Part shown: in pieces, positions 11,992 to 23,552 of the stretch
Position numbering within the stretch: position 1 is the stretch's first letter
Layout: every line of letters begins with the position of its first letter
Source of the DNA: Chlorocebus sabaeus
Lineage: Eukaryota; Chordata; Mammalia; Primates; Cercopithecidae
Assembly (NCBI RefSeq): GCF_047675955.1
Contig: NC_132912.1
Span: 18,512,500-18,576,499 of the forward strand
Direction: 5' to 3'
Length of the DNA stretch: 64,000 nt
Notes under the pieces: generated by a model
What the model saw: only the letters and a program-made list of their open reading frames with translations
Told to the model about the DNA's origin: nothing
Database searches by the model: none
Translations under genes and position numbers: made by a program

Positions 11992-13080
11992 CAGTATGGT
12001 ATTTTTAAAAGGTTTTTTAAGTGGTTATTTTTTTCTGACTCATGAATATTTTTGAATATATGATAAAAATCTGTAAGCACTCTCCAAAAAATAGCTTCTA
12101 TATAAACTTGGTTTATGTTTCCAGGGTCTCCATAGACCTCTGAAACAAACCCATATACCCTAAGGGTATACAAAGTACAAGAATCTCTTGTTAATAAACC
12201 CAACCTTTCTCCTTTTAGAGTGGCTGGTGCTTGAAGAACTATGGAACATTGGGGAGTATTTCTTTGCTCTCAGATACTTGCAAAGATTACCACATAAATT
12301 CTTAGAGTTCTGGGTTTAGCTATAGTGTTTAGTCTAGTGTCGAAGCAGAGGCTGGGCAAATATACACTACTTTAAATACTTTCTTGTGCTATAGCTGTTA
12401 AGCGTGTTCTAGTTTAAACAGTTGTCAGTGATTAGTGATTTTGATGTTCTGTTTTAAGATTTTGTAATGGTCTAGACGAACATGAACAAAAGCAAAAGAA
12501 TCGTTTCAAGTTTAGCAGATAGTAGGAGCTAATCTTTTCTGTGGTTTGATTTGGTCGCCTGCGTTAGGTTGGTTTACTAGTCTGTGACTGTCTGAGTTGC
12601 TTTATCTTGTGTTAACGTCTATCAGATACAATCTCCATATTGATTTCTGTTTTATTCTTGCCTGGGTGATCTATTCCATTCGGATAACTAGAACACTCAG
12701 TAGCTCTCTGGAGGGACTTCTACCTGTAGATTACAGAAGGGTAAGGCTGTCTGATGCCCAGTTGTCCTTTTTCCCTGGATTAAAAAGAAACCTTTTGCCA
12801 TCTTTCTGGCTTCTTGGAAAAATAAATGATATATGAAACGTTTGCAGCAGCAAGACTCTTTCCTGCTGAAAGGTTTAAGATTCCATGGACACATTTCCTG
12901 GTCTAGCATGCTGTTGCTCTTTCTCATCAACTTTCCGTCTCTCCTCACTCATCCCTTCCCACCCCATATATCTTGTTTGTGCATTCCTCTTACAGCCTGT
13001 TTCATAGCGTATTGGGTTATTTGTTTCTCTCACCAAACATGTACAATTTGGTGTACCTGGGACTGAGGAGTGGCCTGTTG
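11992..13080. other. Unassigned spacer
   Basis: No named repeat recognised. Overlapping frames of 60-83 codons occur on both strands at 12597-13084, with no domain and no codon pattern to favour one. Confidence 0.5.
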
Positions 13081-13087
13081 ACACTTA

Positions 13088-13394
13088 AAAAAAATTTTTT
13101 TTAAGACGGAATTTCACTCTTGTCGCCCAGGCTATAGTATGACAAGTGCAATGGCACGATCTCAGGCTCACTGCAACCTCCACCTCCCAGGTTCAAGCGA
13201 TTCCCCTGCTTCAGCCTCCCAAGTAGCTGGGATTACAGGCATGCGACACCACACCCAGCTAATTTTGTATTTTTAGTAGAGATGGGGTTTCACCATATTG
13301 GTCAGGCTGGTCTCGAACTCCTGACCTCAGCTGATCCACCCACACTGGCTTCCCAAAGTGTTGGGATTATAGGCGTGAGCCTTCCCGCCTGGCC
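13088..13394 (-). mobile_element. AluS, antisense, with small internal insertion
   Basis: Full antisense dimer between copies of ACACTTA (13081-13087 and 13396-13402), a target duplication. The start of the right arm carries about 9 extra bases (TATGACAAG) between CAGGCTATAG and TGCAATGG. Confidence 0.94.
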
Positions 13395-13402
13395 AACACT
13401 TA

Positions 13403-14584
13403 TAATTTAATTTCTTTGTAGAGGCATAATCAATGTGTGTGGACTGAGTGAATCACATGATCTGAGTGATAGGAAATGTGTAAATGGAATCCTAAATGTT
13501 TGGAGGTCATCATATTTTGCCATCTTTTATCTTGTATCTTACCTGTTTTATGAAGTTATGTCTTCTTTCCACAATTACTTGTGACCTCAGTGGGGAATCA
13601 GGATTGTCAATTATGTCTCCATTCCCAGTGTAGTGAGTGATACGTAGAATTGACTTTTGGTTGCCTTAGTACACTCTTTAGTGAAAAGTAATGATTAAAT
13701 AGTTTGGGGTGGAGGTAACATGAAGAGATGTTTTTAGAAAACTTTCTGTTGGTGCAGTAGGATACCAAGGCATGGGTTGGAGGAAGATATAGTAGGAGGT
13801 GGTCTCTGTCAGCAGAAATAACTCCCCCTCTAGGAAGCCAAGTTCCTGACTAGCAGCTGCCAAGGCTTTCTGTGTCCTGCCATAAGCAACGGTCCGTTCA
13901 AGCCCAGTTCCTGCAAAGCTGTTCTGTTATATAAAGATGAAATTATAAATAAACTGGGGTATCTTTCAAGTAAAATTAACTCTATATATTAAAATGCACA
14001 TTATATGCATTCCACAAGCAAATGCCCTGAATTCTTGGTCCATGTGAAGTTTGATTATTGCAATTTTGGGAATAATTAGGGATATATCATACTATATATA
14101 TAGGAATATGTTATATATAGGGATATATTATACTATACTCTATGAGATATATGGTAACATAAAGGACTCAAGCATAAGACATAAAAATGTCTAATGTTCC
14201 CCTCCATGTGCAGACTATTGGATTATTCCATTTGTTTTTGTAATGTGGGAATACGGCTGAAGAAAATAATGCAATGACATGACCTCATGATTACTGGAAA
14301 GAGTTTTTTCTCTTATTTACCAATAAATCTGCCATCATTGGAGATCAATATGTAATAACATTTTTCTGCAGGTGTTGACTATAAATATATTCCTATATAA
14401 TAAAAATTCATTGAAAGTAGGATGTCATCTTCTAAATTTTTTTTGGAAAATTAAGTAATATATGTGTATTTATTATAGTGAAATAATAAAAACTCGTGTA
14501 CCTACCTCCACAATTACAGATAGAGAGTGTCACTAATAGCTTTGAAGGCTCTCATGTTATCCTTTCCCAACCTACCCTGATTCA
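13403..14584. other. Unassigned, with a short AT repeat near 14080-14150
   Basis: No gene or named repeat. AGGGATATAT occurs twice (near 14080 and 14120), each followed by a similar TATACTATA stretch, which suggests a small local duplication in very AT-rich DNA. Confidence 0.45.
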
Positions 14585-15020
14585 GAGCAGAGATGCCCCA
14601 AAGTGGAGCTTGGCCCACTGACTTCTTGGATTTGCCCAGGAAAGAATTCAAGGGCAAGCCAGAGGGAGAGGAAAACAACTTCACTGAAGAAGCAGTGTTA
14701 CAGCTCCTTTACTGCTCCTGCACAGCAAGGCTACCCCGTAGGCAGAGAGTAACAGTTGAGGGGAGTTTTGCAGTCATATTTATACCCACTTTTAATTGCA
14801 TGCAGATTAAAGGGCTGTTCCTGCAGAAATCTCTAAGGGAGAAGTAGTAATCATTGGGTCATTGCCATGGAAAGGGGTGGTAACGCCTGGGTGTTGCCAT
14901 GGCAATGGTAAATTGACGTGGCACACTGGTAGGCGTGTCTGATTGAAAGCTGCTTTCACCTGGGCCCTGTTTTAACTAGTCCTCAGTCTGGTAGGTTGTC
15001 CAAGACCCACCTCCTACCTC
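14585..15020 (-). mobile_element. ERV1-like LTR, antisense
   Basis: GGAAAGAATTCAAGGGCAAG, ATTGCCATGGAAAGGGGTGG and GACGTGGCACACTGGTAGGC are features shared by several primate ERV1 LTR families in antisense orientation. No internal retroviral sequence adjoins. The subfamily is not assigned and the boundaries are approximate. Confidence 0.5.
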
Positions 15021-15828
15021 AACCCCCTCTATCAGAGTTTATCATTATGCTGAATGTGGTGTCTCCCACTCCCTTCCTGTTCATTGTATTATGTCTTACC
15101 ACTTATATTTATTTTCTACATGACATACTGCTTAGTTTTTCTGTGTTCAAACCATTATTTAAGTAGAATAATCAAGGTATTCTTTTGAGACTGCTTTTTT
15201 GGTTCAACACTGGATGTGTAAAATTCATTCTTGTTGATTTGTGTCACTGTAATTTCTTTTTACCAATATGTGGTCTTCCAGCAGGGGATGTGGCACAGTC
15301 TGTCTGTTCTCTGTCCGTGGGCATTTGAGGTACTGCAAATAATCCCACTCTGGAAGCATTTATCCATGTCTCCTGATGCATGTGTGCAAGAGTTTCTCTT
15401 GGATATAGTAATTAGCAGTGGAATTGTGGGTTGATAAAGTATGTGTCTCTTTACCTTTACTGGGCAGTTTTTAAAGTGGTTGCCTTCATTTACACTCATA
15501 CTATCACAGTAGGAGAGTTTTCATTTCACCATTTCTTACACTGAATGCTTTTCACATATTAACCTTTTGTTTTCTTCTGTGAAAAGACAGTGCATGGCTT
15601 TGGACTATTTTTTAATTATTAAATTGTATTTTTCTACAAATGTACAACAGGACTTTCTATATTTTGTATGTCACTATTTTTGTTGGTTATTCATATTGCT
15701 GAAAGGGTTTAATTTGTAGCTGCTCTTGTCATATTTATATAGCATTCTTAATACCAATCAAGTCCAATGTATCCATCTTTTCGGTCGTTATTTGCGCTTT
15801 GGGGCTCTTGTTTAAGAAATTCCTTCCC

Positions 15829-16132
15829 GGCCAGGCGTGGTGCTCATTCCTGTAATCCCAATGCTTTGGGAGGCCACGGCAGGAGGACTGCTTGAGCCTA
15901 GGAATTTGAAACCAGCCCGGACAATGTAGCAATACTTTGTTACTACAAATAAGTGAAATATTAGCTGGCCATGGTGACAGACACCTGTGATCCCAGCTAC
16001 TTGGGAGGCTGAGTTGGGGGAGTTGCTTGAGCCCAGGAAGTCAAGGCTGCAGTGAGCCGACACCGGGCCACTGCACTCCAGCCTAGACAACAGAGCAAGA
16101 CCGTGTCTCAAAACAAAACAAAAAGCAAAAAG
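15829..16132 (+). mobile_element. AluJ inserted in L1M
   Basis: Sense AluJ (GCTTGAGCCTAGGAATTTG; CAGCCCGGACAATGTAGC). Target duplication GAAATTCCTTCC at 15816-15827 and GAAATTCATTCC at 16133-16144, one difference. Confidence 0.95.
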
Positions 16133-17039
16133 GAAATTCATTCCTACCTTAGCCTCAGAAAGAGTTCTTCTATCTTTATTTCTAATAGTTTTAAAATTTC
16201 ATCTTTCATCTTTAATTCCTCGATCTTTCTGGAACTGGCTTTTGTTCCTGGCTTTTTGGAACTGATCTTTTTGGAACTGGCTTATGGAGTGAGGTAGGAA
16301 TCTGATTTCATGTAGGATACCTGTTTGTTCCAGAGCTATTTTTTGAATAACTTGTTATCTCCCCTTGGTCTGAAATGCCTGCTCAGTCATAAGTCAATTT
16401 TCCACATATAAGTAGGTCTATATCTGGGCTGCTATTCCTGTTTCAATGCCATACTACCTAAATTTCTATAGTTTTAAAATAAATATTGATACAGTTTGGA
16501 GATATCAACCCACCATATTCTTCCAGATTTAACTGACTATTCTTGGACCTTTCTCTTCCATGTAAATTGTATATACCATGTATGAAGTCCAACAAAAAAA
16601 GAAAAAGAAAAAACAAACATACCCCGCTGACAGTTTGTTTGGGGTTGCATTTAAGTCTGTAAAGCACCTTGGAGGAAAATGCCTTTGTTATAATATTGAG
16701 TCATCTTATCCATAAGTAGGAACGAACTATCCATTAATTTAGCTCTTGAATGTCTTAGAATATTTTCTATAAAGGTCATAGTTATGTTTTTTAGATTTGT
16801 TTCTCGATATCTTAATTTCTTAGTTACTACAGTCTCTCTCTCTTACCTTTCTTTCCCTCTCAAGTTACAGTTTCTGTTGGCTAATATAGAGAAATTCAGC
16901 TGTTTTTGTCTGAAAAGCTTTGTATTTATCTGTCTCTCTAAACTCATTAAATGCTTATGAATTTTCTGTAGATTCTTGGGTTTTCTATCAGACATAGATA
17001 GGACAGTCATAGCACGTGAGTAATGAAAATTCTGTTTCT

Positions 17040-17172
17040 GGCTGGGTACAATGTCTCACACCTGTAATTCTAGCAATTTTGGAGGCCAAGGTGGGAGGCC
17101 AGGAGTTCAAGACTAGCCTGGGCAACATGGTGAGAATCTGTCTGTAAAAAAATAAAAAATAAATTAAAAAAT
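17040..17172 (+). mobile_element. Monomeric Alu (FLAM/AluJ left arm) in L1M
   Basis: Only a left-arm monomer with internal shortening (GGGAGGCCAGGAGTTCAAG) and an A/T-rich tail. A perfect 14-bp target duplication, AAAATTCTGTTTCT, lies at 17026-17039 and 17173-17186. The intact duplication proves it inserted as a monomer. Confidence 0.95.
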
Positions 17173-17432
17173 AAAATTCTGTTTCTTCCACTCCAATCCT
17201 TTTAACTTTTCAATTATTTTTCATCTTACTATACTGGCTAGACTCTTCACTGCAACATTAGGTTATTCTTGTCTTAGTGATATTCTTTAAAAGCATGTAT
17301 TTGATTTGGGTTTTCTGTAGAGGTACTTTATCCTGTTAAGGAAATTTTCTTCTATTTCTAGTTTGCTGGGTTTTTAAAAAAAAAATTATGAATTGATACT
17401 GAATTTTATCAAATGTTCCTTTTCTACATCTT

Positions 17433-17705
17433 TTTTTTTTCTTTTCTTTTTTTTTTTTTTTTTTTTTTTTTGAGACCGAGTTTTGCACTTGTTGCCCAGG
17501 CTGGAGTGCAATGGCACAATCTTGGCTCACGGCAACCTCCACCTCCCAGCTTCAAGCGATTCTCCTGCCTCAGCCTCCCTAGTAGCTGGGATTACAGGCA
17601 TGCACCACCATGCCCGGCTAATTTTGTATTTTTAGTAGAGACAGGGTTTCTCCATGTTGTTCAGGCTGGTCTCAAACTCCTGACCTCAGGTGATCTGCCC
17701 GCATC
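17433..17705 (-). mobile_element. AluS, antisense, 5' truncated, in L1M
   Basis: A 15-bp duplication, CCTTTTCTACATCTT, at 17418-17432 and 17706-17720 brackets the element. The outer 40 or so bases of the left arm are absent (ends GTGATCTGCCCGCAT). The duplication shows it was truncated at insertion. Confidence 0.95.
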
Positions 17706-18909
17706 CCTTTTCTACATCTTTAAAGATGATCATATGATTTTTTTTTGTTGAATTTCTTATTGTAGCAAATTATATGAACAGATTTTCTACATGGAACTGT
17801 TTAATCGGATAAACAACATTTTCATGATGTTTTTAACATCACCTTTTTTAACATGTCACTGGATTTGACTCTTGAAGATTTTGAGAGGATGGTGGGGGTC
17901 TTACTGTATGTATGATCATGAAGGAAACTGGCCCCTACTTTTCCTTTCCCATCCTTTCCTCAAACTGTTTGACACTGAAGCTACTGTCATGAAGTTTTTG
18001 TTTGTTTCTTTGTTTTGTTCTCTCTTCTTGGGAAGAGTTTGTTATGTTCTGATTATGGATTCCATGAGTATTTTCTATAACTCATTGGGAAAATTCCTGA
18101 ACATGCTGCGGTTTTTGTACTTTGGGAAGATTTAACTATTGATTCAAATTCTTTAACAGAATGCTTTAGGGTTTTCACTGTCTTCTCATGCCAGTTTGGG
18201 CATTATAGCTTCCTAGTTCTTTTTCTATTTCATCTAGATTTTCGGAATTTTAGGCATGAATTTATTCTCTCATTTTCTTAGGAATCTCTGCGGTATCTAC
18301 AGTTACATCTTTTCCTTCTCTCAATTTTTACTTGATAAATCTCACTAGATATTTTTGAATAATATTTTCAGAGAATAAAATGTAGTTTATAATTCTATTT
18401 TCTATTTCATTAACTTCTTTTTAAATTTGATTCTAATTTCTTTTTCATTTAAGTCAGGTACTTAGCTCATTATTTCTCAAAGTCTCTTTTGTTGATCACA
18501 CAAGCTATTTACGTTTCTTTTTGAGAACCTGGTTTTCTGTATCTCACAAAAGTTCATATGTAGTATTTCATTATTATTCAGTTCTAAGTATTTTCTATTT
18601 TCTTTTTTTTTTTTTATGGGGATGGTGAGTTATTTATAAGTGTGCTAATTTCCAAAGGTATGTAGGTGATCCTACTGTTGTTTCTGTCTCTGATTTCAGG
18701 TTTGTTGATTTCAAATGGGAGATAGCTCATTTTTTTTTTTTTTTTTTAGTTTAGTGGGACAATATTTATCTTTTTACTCATCTTACTTTGGTTGTGATTA
18801 CACATTTGCTCTTAGTTTGCACTACAAACTTATTTTGTCCTTTTTGCATGCTGCAGTTTTTCTTCATCACCTCTCAGTTCCCCATTTCTTTCTTTAAGAA
18901 TTATTTTCT

Positions 18910-19212
18910 GGCCAGGCACGGTGGCTCACGCCTGTAATCCCAGCACTTTGGGAGGCCAAGGTGGGTGGATCACTTGAGGCCAGGAGTTTGAGACCAGCTT
19001 GGCCAACATGGTGAAGCCCCTTCTCAACAAAAATAGAAAAATTAGACGGGCGTGGTGGCACATGCCTATAATCCCAGCTACTCTGGAGACTGAGGTATGA
19101 GAATTGCATGAATCCAGGAGGCAGAGTTTGTAGCGAGCCCAGATGACACCATTGCACTTCAGCCTGGGTGACAGAGAAAGACACTGTCAAAAAAAAAAAA
19201 AAAAAAAAAAAA
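18910..19212 (+). mobile_element. AluS inserted in L1M
   Basis: Sense dimer from GGCCAGGCACGGTGG to a tail of about 23 A. An imperfect target duplication (AAGAATTATTTT before, AGGAATGATTT after) flanks it. Confidence 0.94.
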
Positions 19213-20049
19213 TCCAGGAATGATTTCATTTATTTATTTTAATCAGATTTTTACCCTTTATTAGTTTGGAAGTTATACATTATAGTTCTGGGGTTGTTTA
19301 AATGGATACCTTAGAAATTTCAGCATGCATTCTTAAAATCTAAAGTTAACCAGTTAAGGACTTTGGAGCATTTAAGCCTGATAACTCCTACTTGATTTAT
19401 ATTTTTGCCAATAATTTGGTTTTATATTTTCTTAACCTTATACACCAAATATTTTTACCATTTATCTGTTAAAAATAAGTCTGTATTTGTTTACATTTAT
19501 TCACTAAATTACTACTCCCTTTTCTTACCATTTCTTTCACATATCAAAGATTCCTTTTGATATCACTGTTGTTCTTGAAGCTTGTCATTGACAAGTTTCT
19601 TTCATGAGAAAATTTTTGACAATGAAGTCTCTTTATGTGTCTGAAGGAAATTTATTTATAGAAGATAGTTTTGCTCGAAAATGATTGTAGGTTTATACAT
19701 TTTCCTAGAACTTGAAAGATGGTATTTGATTGACAGTTGGCTTCTGACTGTTGAGGAGTCAACTCTCATTATAACCACGTCAGTTCTTCGTATGCAGTCT
19801 CTCTTTCTAACTCTTTCAAGTCTTCTGTCTTTGGTGTGGTGTCATCTCACTGTAATCCATCAAGGTACAGGTTTATGTTTCACTTTTTCCTGCTTCGGAT
19901 TCATTGTGCCTCCTGAATATGAGGATTTGAGTATTTTGTCAACCCTGGAAAATCCTCAACCATTAGCTCTTAAAAATTGAAAAGTAAATGAAGTAATCCA
20001 GCATTGTTAGGTATTCTTCGGTGGAATGTTTGTTCAAAATGTCAAGTTA

Positions 20050-20348
20050 GGCCAGGCATGGTGACTCATGCCTATAATCCTGGCATTTTGGGAGGCCAAG
20101 GTGGGGGTCACTTATGCCCAGGAATTCAAGACCAGCCTGGGCAACACAGCAAGACTCCATCTCTACCAAAAAAAAAAAAAAAATTAGCCAAGCATGATGT
20201 TGTACACCTGTAGTCCCAGGCACTCAGGAGGCTGGAGTGGGAGGATCACTTGAGCCCAGGAGTTCAAGGCTGCAATGAGCTGTGATCATGCCACTGCACT
20301 CGACTGTGGATGACACAGCAAGACCCTGTCTCAAAAAAAAAAAAAAAA
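20050..20348 (+). mobile_element. AluJ, sense
   Basis: J-type arms (CAGCCTGGGCAACACAGC; GCCACTGCACTCGACTG). Target duplication GTCAAGTTA at 20041-20049 and GTCAACTTA at 20349-20357. Confidence 0.95.
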
Positions 20349-20588
20349 GTCAACTTAGCTCCATTGCCAGAATTCACAGATACATTAATGAGGTTTTACA
20401 CCACATTATTTTATCTAAATTTTGGTATAATCTTCTATTTATTTTACAATTATTTACTTGCTTAAGCAGAAAATCAAGAAAATGCAAAAAAAATTTAAAA
20501 GGGACATATTACCTAAAATACTAGGGAAGAAGAAACTGTGTTTTATAAGTAAAATAGGCCAAATGTCAACAGACATCCAGGCTACTAG

Positions 20589-20674
20589 AAAATAATGAGA
20601 CGTGTCTAAACACACAAACCTGTCTTCGAACCTCTAGTCACAGGTTTGTGTGTTTAGACACATCTCATTATTTT
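20589..20674. repeat. Long hairpin (35-bp arms, 16-nt loop)
   Basis: Arm 20589-20623 is the reverse complement of 20640-20674 with a single mismatch (C at 20601 opposite A at 20662). The loop is 20624-20639. It lies in otherwise unassigned sequence. Size and symmetry resemble a DNA transposon MITE core, a precursor microRNA hairpin, or a replication-made quasi-palindrome; the sequence alone does not decide. Confidence 0.95.
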
Positions 20675-20827
20675 TGCATTGTTTGCATTGTGTATTTCCA
20701 TGAAATGTGGAGTGAGGAGGGAGAAAAAAGACATTTATTTTTATCCCATTTAGTTAAAATTACATATCAGGATTTTTTTTCTTTTTTTTTTCTTTTGAAG
20801 GTGCAGGTTAACTTCTAAAGTTATCTC

Positions 20828-21055
20828 CCACCTGCACAACATAGGGAGACCCTGTCTCTCAAAAAAAAAAAAAAAGAGAAATTAATTATCTGGGTGTGGT
20901 GTTGGAGGCCTATAGTACCAAGTACTTGGGAGGCTGAGGTGGGAGGATCCCTGGAGCCCAGGAAATTGAGGCAGCAGTGAGCCGTGATTGCGCCAGTGCA
21001 CTCCAGCCTGGGCAACAGAGTGAGACCTTGTCTCAATCCATCAGTCAATCAGTAG
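20828..21055 (+). mobile_element. AluJ, 5' truncated, with target duplication
   Basis: Lacks most of the left arm (starts at CACCTGCACAACATAGGGAG), keeps the linker and right arm, and ends in an unusual non-A tail (CCATCAGTCAATCAGTAG). TAAAGTTATCTC at 20816-20827 and 21056-21067 is a perfect 12-bp target duplication, so the odd tail belongs to the insertion. Confidence 0.92.
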
Positions 21056-21067
21056 TAAAGTTATCTC

Positions 21068-21370
21068 ATTACAGTTCAATGTCTCAACATAGGACTGAGT
21101 AGAAGGAAGCCTTCTGTCCTGTGATTTGTGTTGCTCTGATACATTCCTAACAAGAAACTATTAAGAGGGGTACATATAATTCTAACATGTAAATGTGTTG
21201 AGGGAAAGGTGAAAAGTACATATTACTTGATTTCTACTTATTCACATGGAAACCATTTTTGTATTTGCAGTTAATGTCAACAAAAGGGATTAAGAAGATA
21301 ATCTCTATCATGTATATTTGGGTCTGGTCAGATGCTTTTCTATTTCTATTTCTATTTGATGCCTCCTTTA
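21068..21370. other. Unassigned spacer
   Basis: No named repeat or gene. A short TTTCTATTTCTATTTC stretch lies at 21339-21357. Confidence 0.5.
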
Positions 21371-21381
21371 TCTGAGATTTT

Positions 21382-21992
21382 ATATATTTTTTTAAATCTG
21401 GAGACAGGATCTCACTCTGTCATCCAGCTTGGAGTACAGTGGCATGATTACAGAGTAGATCACTGTAATCTCAGCCTCCTGGGTTCAAGCAATCCTCTCA
21501 CCTCAGTCTTCTGGGTAGCTGAAATACAGTAGTGTACTACTACGTCTGGCTAATTTTTCTTTTTTTTTTTTTTTTTTTTTGAGACAGAGTCTTGCTCTGT
21601 CGCCCAGGATGAAGTACAGTGGCTGGATCTCAGCTCACTGCAAGCTCTGCCTCCCGGGTTTACGCCATTCTCCTGCCTCAGCCTCCTGAGTAGCTGGGAC
21701 TACAGGTGCCCGCCACGTCACTTGGCTAGTTTTTTGTATTTTTTAGTAGAGACGAGGTTTCACCGTGTTAGCCAGGATGGTCTCGATCTCCTGACCTCAT
21801 GATCTGCCTGTCTCGGCCTCCCAAAGTGCGCGTGAACCACCACGCCCGGCCGTCTGGCTGATTTTTAAATGTTTTTGTAGTGATGGGTCTCGGCGTATTG
21901 CACAGCTTCATCTCAAACTCCTAGGCAAGAGATCCTCCTGCCACAGCGTCCCAAAATGCTGGGATTTTAGGCGTGAGCCACCATTCCTGGCC
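21382..21992 (-). mobile_element. AluJ, antisense, split by a younger AluY
   Basis: Antisense old Alu in two parts (21382-21558 and 21852-21992). TCTGAGATTTT at 21371-21381 and 21995-22005 is its own target duplication. It is strongly decayed (CATGATTACAGAGTAG insertion, lost CpGs). Confidence 0.93.
21559..21851 (-). mobile_element. AluY of Old World monkey type (AluYRa-like), nested
   Basis: Inserted into the AluJ with a 15-bp duplication, GTCTGGCT(A/G)ATTTTT, at 21544-21558 and 21852-21866. Read on the minus strand it has GCCGAGACAGGCAGATCATG, TACAAAAAACTAGCC, AATGGCGTAAACCC and GAGATCCAGCCACTG. From my knowledge, GAGACGG, AAACTAGCC, GCGTAAACC and GATCCGGCCAC are characteristic of cercopithecid AluY, while human AluY has GAGGCGG, AAATTAGCC, GCGTGAACC and GATCGCGCCAC. 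A 13-base deletion has removed part of its head. Confidence 0.9.
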
Positions 21993-22005
21993 TGTCTGAG
22001 ATTTT

Positions 22006-22461
22006 GTAAGACTTGAAACAACCACACAGTATTGATTCTTCATCCATTCACATTTGCATGTGGGTCCAGAATGAATCTGCTTTTCTACTGATGCTTCAAG
22101 TAGGTCCTAAGCTCTTTTTATAAATGTATAAAAATCTATTGCCTTTTCCTATGGTTACTGCTTGTGAGAACAAATGAACTCGATTTATATCTAGAACGAA
22201 CTTCAGCAAAGTTAGTGAAAATGTCAGCATAAACAAAGGCTTTTCCTCTGAAAATCTGATATGAAAAATCAAGAGCTGATCAGGCTTCTTCCCTTTAAGA
22301 GCTTTACATATAAATTACAATATTTTTCTCCTTAAAAAAGCCAAAACGAGGAAATTAATTGAGATGGAATTACTGTCTTCTCATTTGATAAAAAACTCAA
22401 GAAACAAAATGGATAAGCCCCAAAGATATCTTTGTTGACCCCATTGAATCTTATTTCTTTG
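22006..22461. other. Unassigned spacer
   Basis: AT-rich unique sequence with no gene or named repeat. Confidence 0.5.
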
Positions 22462-22764
22462 TTTTTTTTTTTTTTTTTTTTTTTGAGATGGAGTCTTGCT
22501 CTGTCGCCCAGGCTGGAGTGCAGTGGCATAATCTCGGCTCACTGCAACCTCTGCCTCCTGGGTTCAAGCAATTTTTCTGCCTCAGCCTCCCGAGTAGCTG
22601 GAACTGCAGGTACATGCCGCCACACCCAGCTGATTTTTGTATTTTTAGTAGAGACAGGGTTTCACCATATTGGCCAGGCTGGTCTCGAACTCCTGACCTC
22701 GTGATCTGCCTGCCTTGGTCTCCCAAAGTGCTGGGATTACAAGCATGAGCCGCCGCACCAAGCC
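22462..22764 (-). mobile_element. AluS (Sc-like), antisense
   Basis: T20 tail and a full antisense dimer. The left arm reads CCTGACCTCGTGATCTGCC, the Sc/Y state, but GGCCAGGCTGGTCTCG is S-type. Confidence 0.95.
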
Positions 22765-23139
22765 CAAGACTATTATTTGTGTTTTTAAAGAAATATCAAT
22801 TAATTTTAGAAATAGAGATGGTGATTCCAAGTCTTAGGGGAAAAAAAAGCTCTGTTTTAATTATCGAAAATGTCAAGCTACTCACTAAGATTTTTCCCTT
22901 GACTTGTAACTAGCCTCAGTTTAAACAAATACCACATATATTCTATTTGAAGTAAGATTTAAAATTTTAAATGTGACAACAAATCTGTCACCCAAAAGCT
23001 TCTCCACACTCCTTGATAATCCTTCCCTCCTGCCCCTTCTGATATCCTGATCTGCGCATTATCTCAGTTGTAGTAATGGTTTTATAGGTAATCATATAAG
23101 TTAAAACTTAACACAAATTGCACTCTGTGGAGGGATGGA

Positions 23140-23142
<3 letters not shown>
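22765..23142. other. Unassigned spacer
   Basis: Unique AT-rich DNA. No gene or named repeat seen. Confidence 0.5.

Positions 23143-23180
<38 letters not shown>
23143..23180 (+). repeat. (GT)19 microsatellite
   Basis: 38 uninterrupted GT bases. Likely polymorphic and capable of Z-DNA. Confidence 0.98.
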
Positions 23181-23181
<1 letters not shown>

Positions 23182-23253
23182 TGTCGCTGTTCCTATACCT
23201 CAATACTACTGTTAAAAACAAAAATAGAAAAATACATTTTCAAAAACATTCCA

Positions 23254-23552
23254 GGCCAGATCCAGGGACTTCCACCTGTGTTCCCAGCACTTTGGGAGGC
23301 CAGAGGCGGGCAGATTGCTTGAGCTCAGGAGTTCCAGACCAGCCTGGGCAAAATGGTAAAACCCCGTCTCTACAAAAAAATTGCAGAAATTAGCCCAGCA
23401 TGATGGGGTGTACCTGTAGTCCTAGCTACTTGGGAGGCTGAGGTGGGAGGATGGATTGAGCCAGGAGGCAGAGGTTGCAATGAGCCAAGACTGTGCCATT
23501 GTACTCTACCCAGGGTGACAGAGTCAGCCTTGTCTAAAAAAAAAAAAAAAAA
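23254..23552 (+). mobile_element. AluJ/S, sense
   Basis: Complete dimer; GAGCTCAGGAGTTCCAGACC and CAGCCTGGGCAAAATGG suggest J or early S. A-tail of 18. Confidence 0.93.

Larger units (their letters stand above)
15025..20049 (-). mobile_element. Long L1M copy, antisense, split by four Alus
   Basis: A largely continuous antisense L1, read from 3' UTR at left to ORF2 at right. Landmarks: AGTAATTAGCAGTGGAATTG (15408), AGTGAGGTAGGAATCTGATT (16289), TTTCTTCTATTTCTAGTTTG (17345), TTTCTATTTCATTAACTTC (18400) and TGTGCTAATTTCCAAAGG (18641), in the order expected for the L1 reverse complement. Host pieces are 15025-15828, 16133-17039, 17173-17432, 17706-18909 and 19213-20049. It is heavily decayed with stops in every frame, so it cannot encode ORF2. 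L1M class is inferred from the divergence. Confidence 0.75.

Noticed and set aside
15025..20049. Possible intact L1 or reverse transcriptase gene
   Set aside because: The antisense L1M copy has stops in all frames, no long ORF2 remains, and four Alus interrupt it.
21055..21100. Possible Y RNA pseudogene (GTTATCTCATTACAGTTC)
   Set aside because: Only a short local resemblance; the stem ends and conserved Ro-binding region of Y RNAs are absent.
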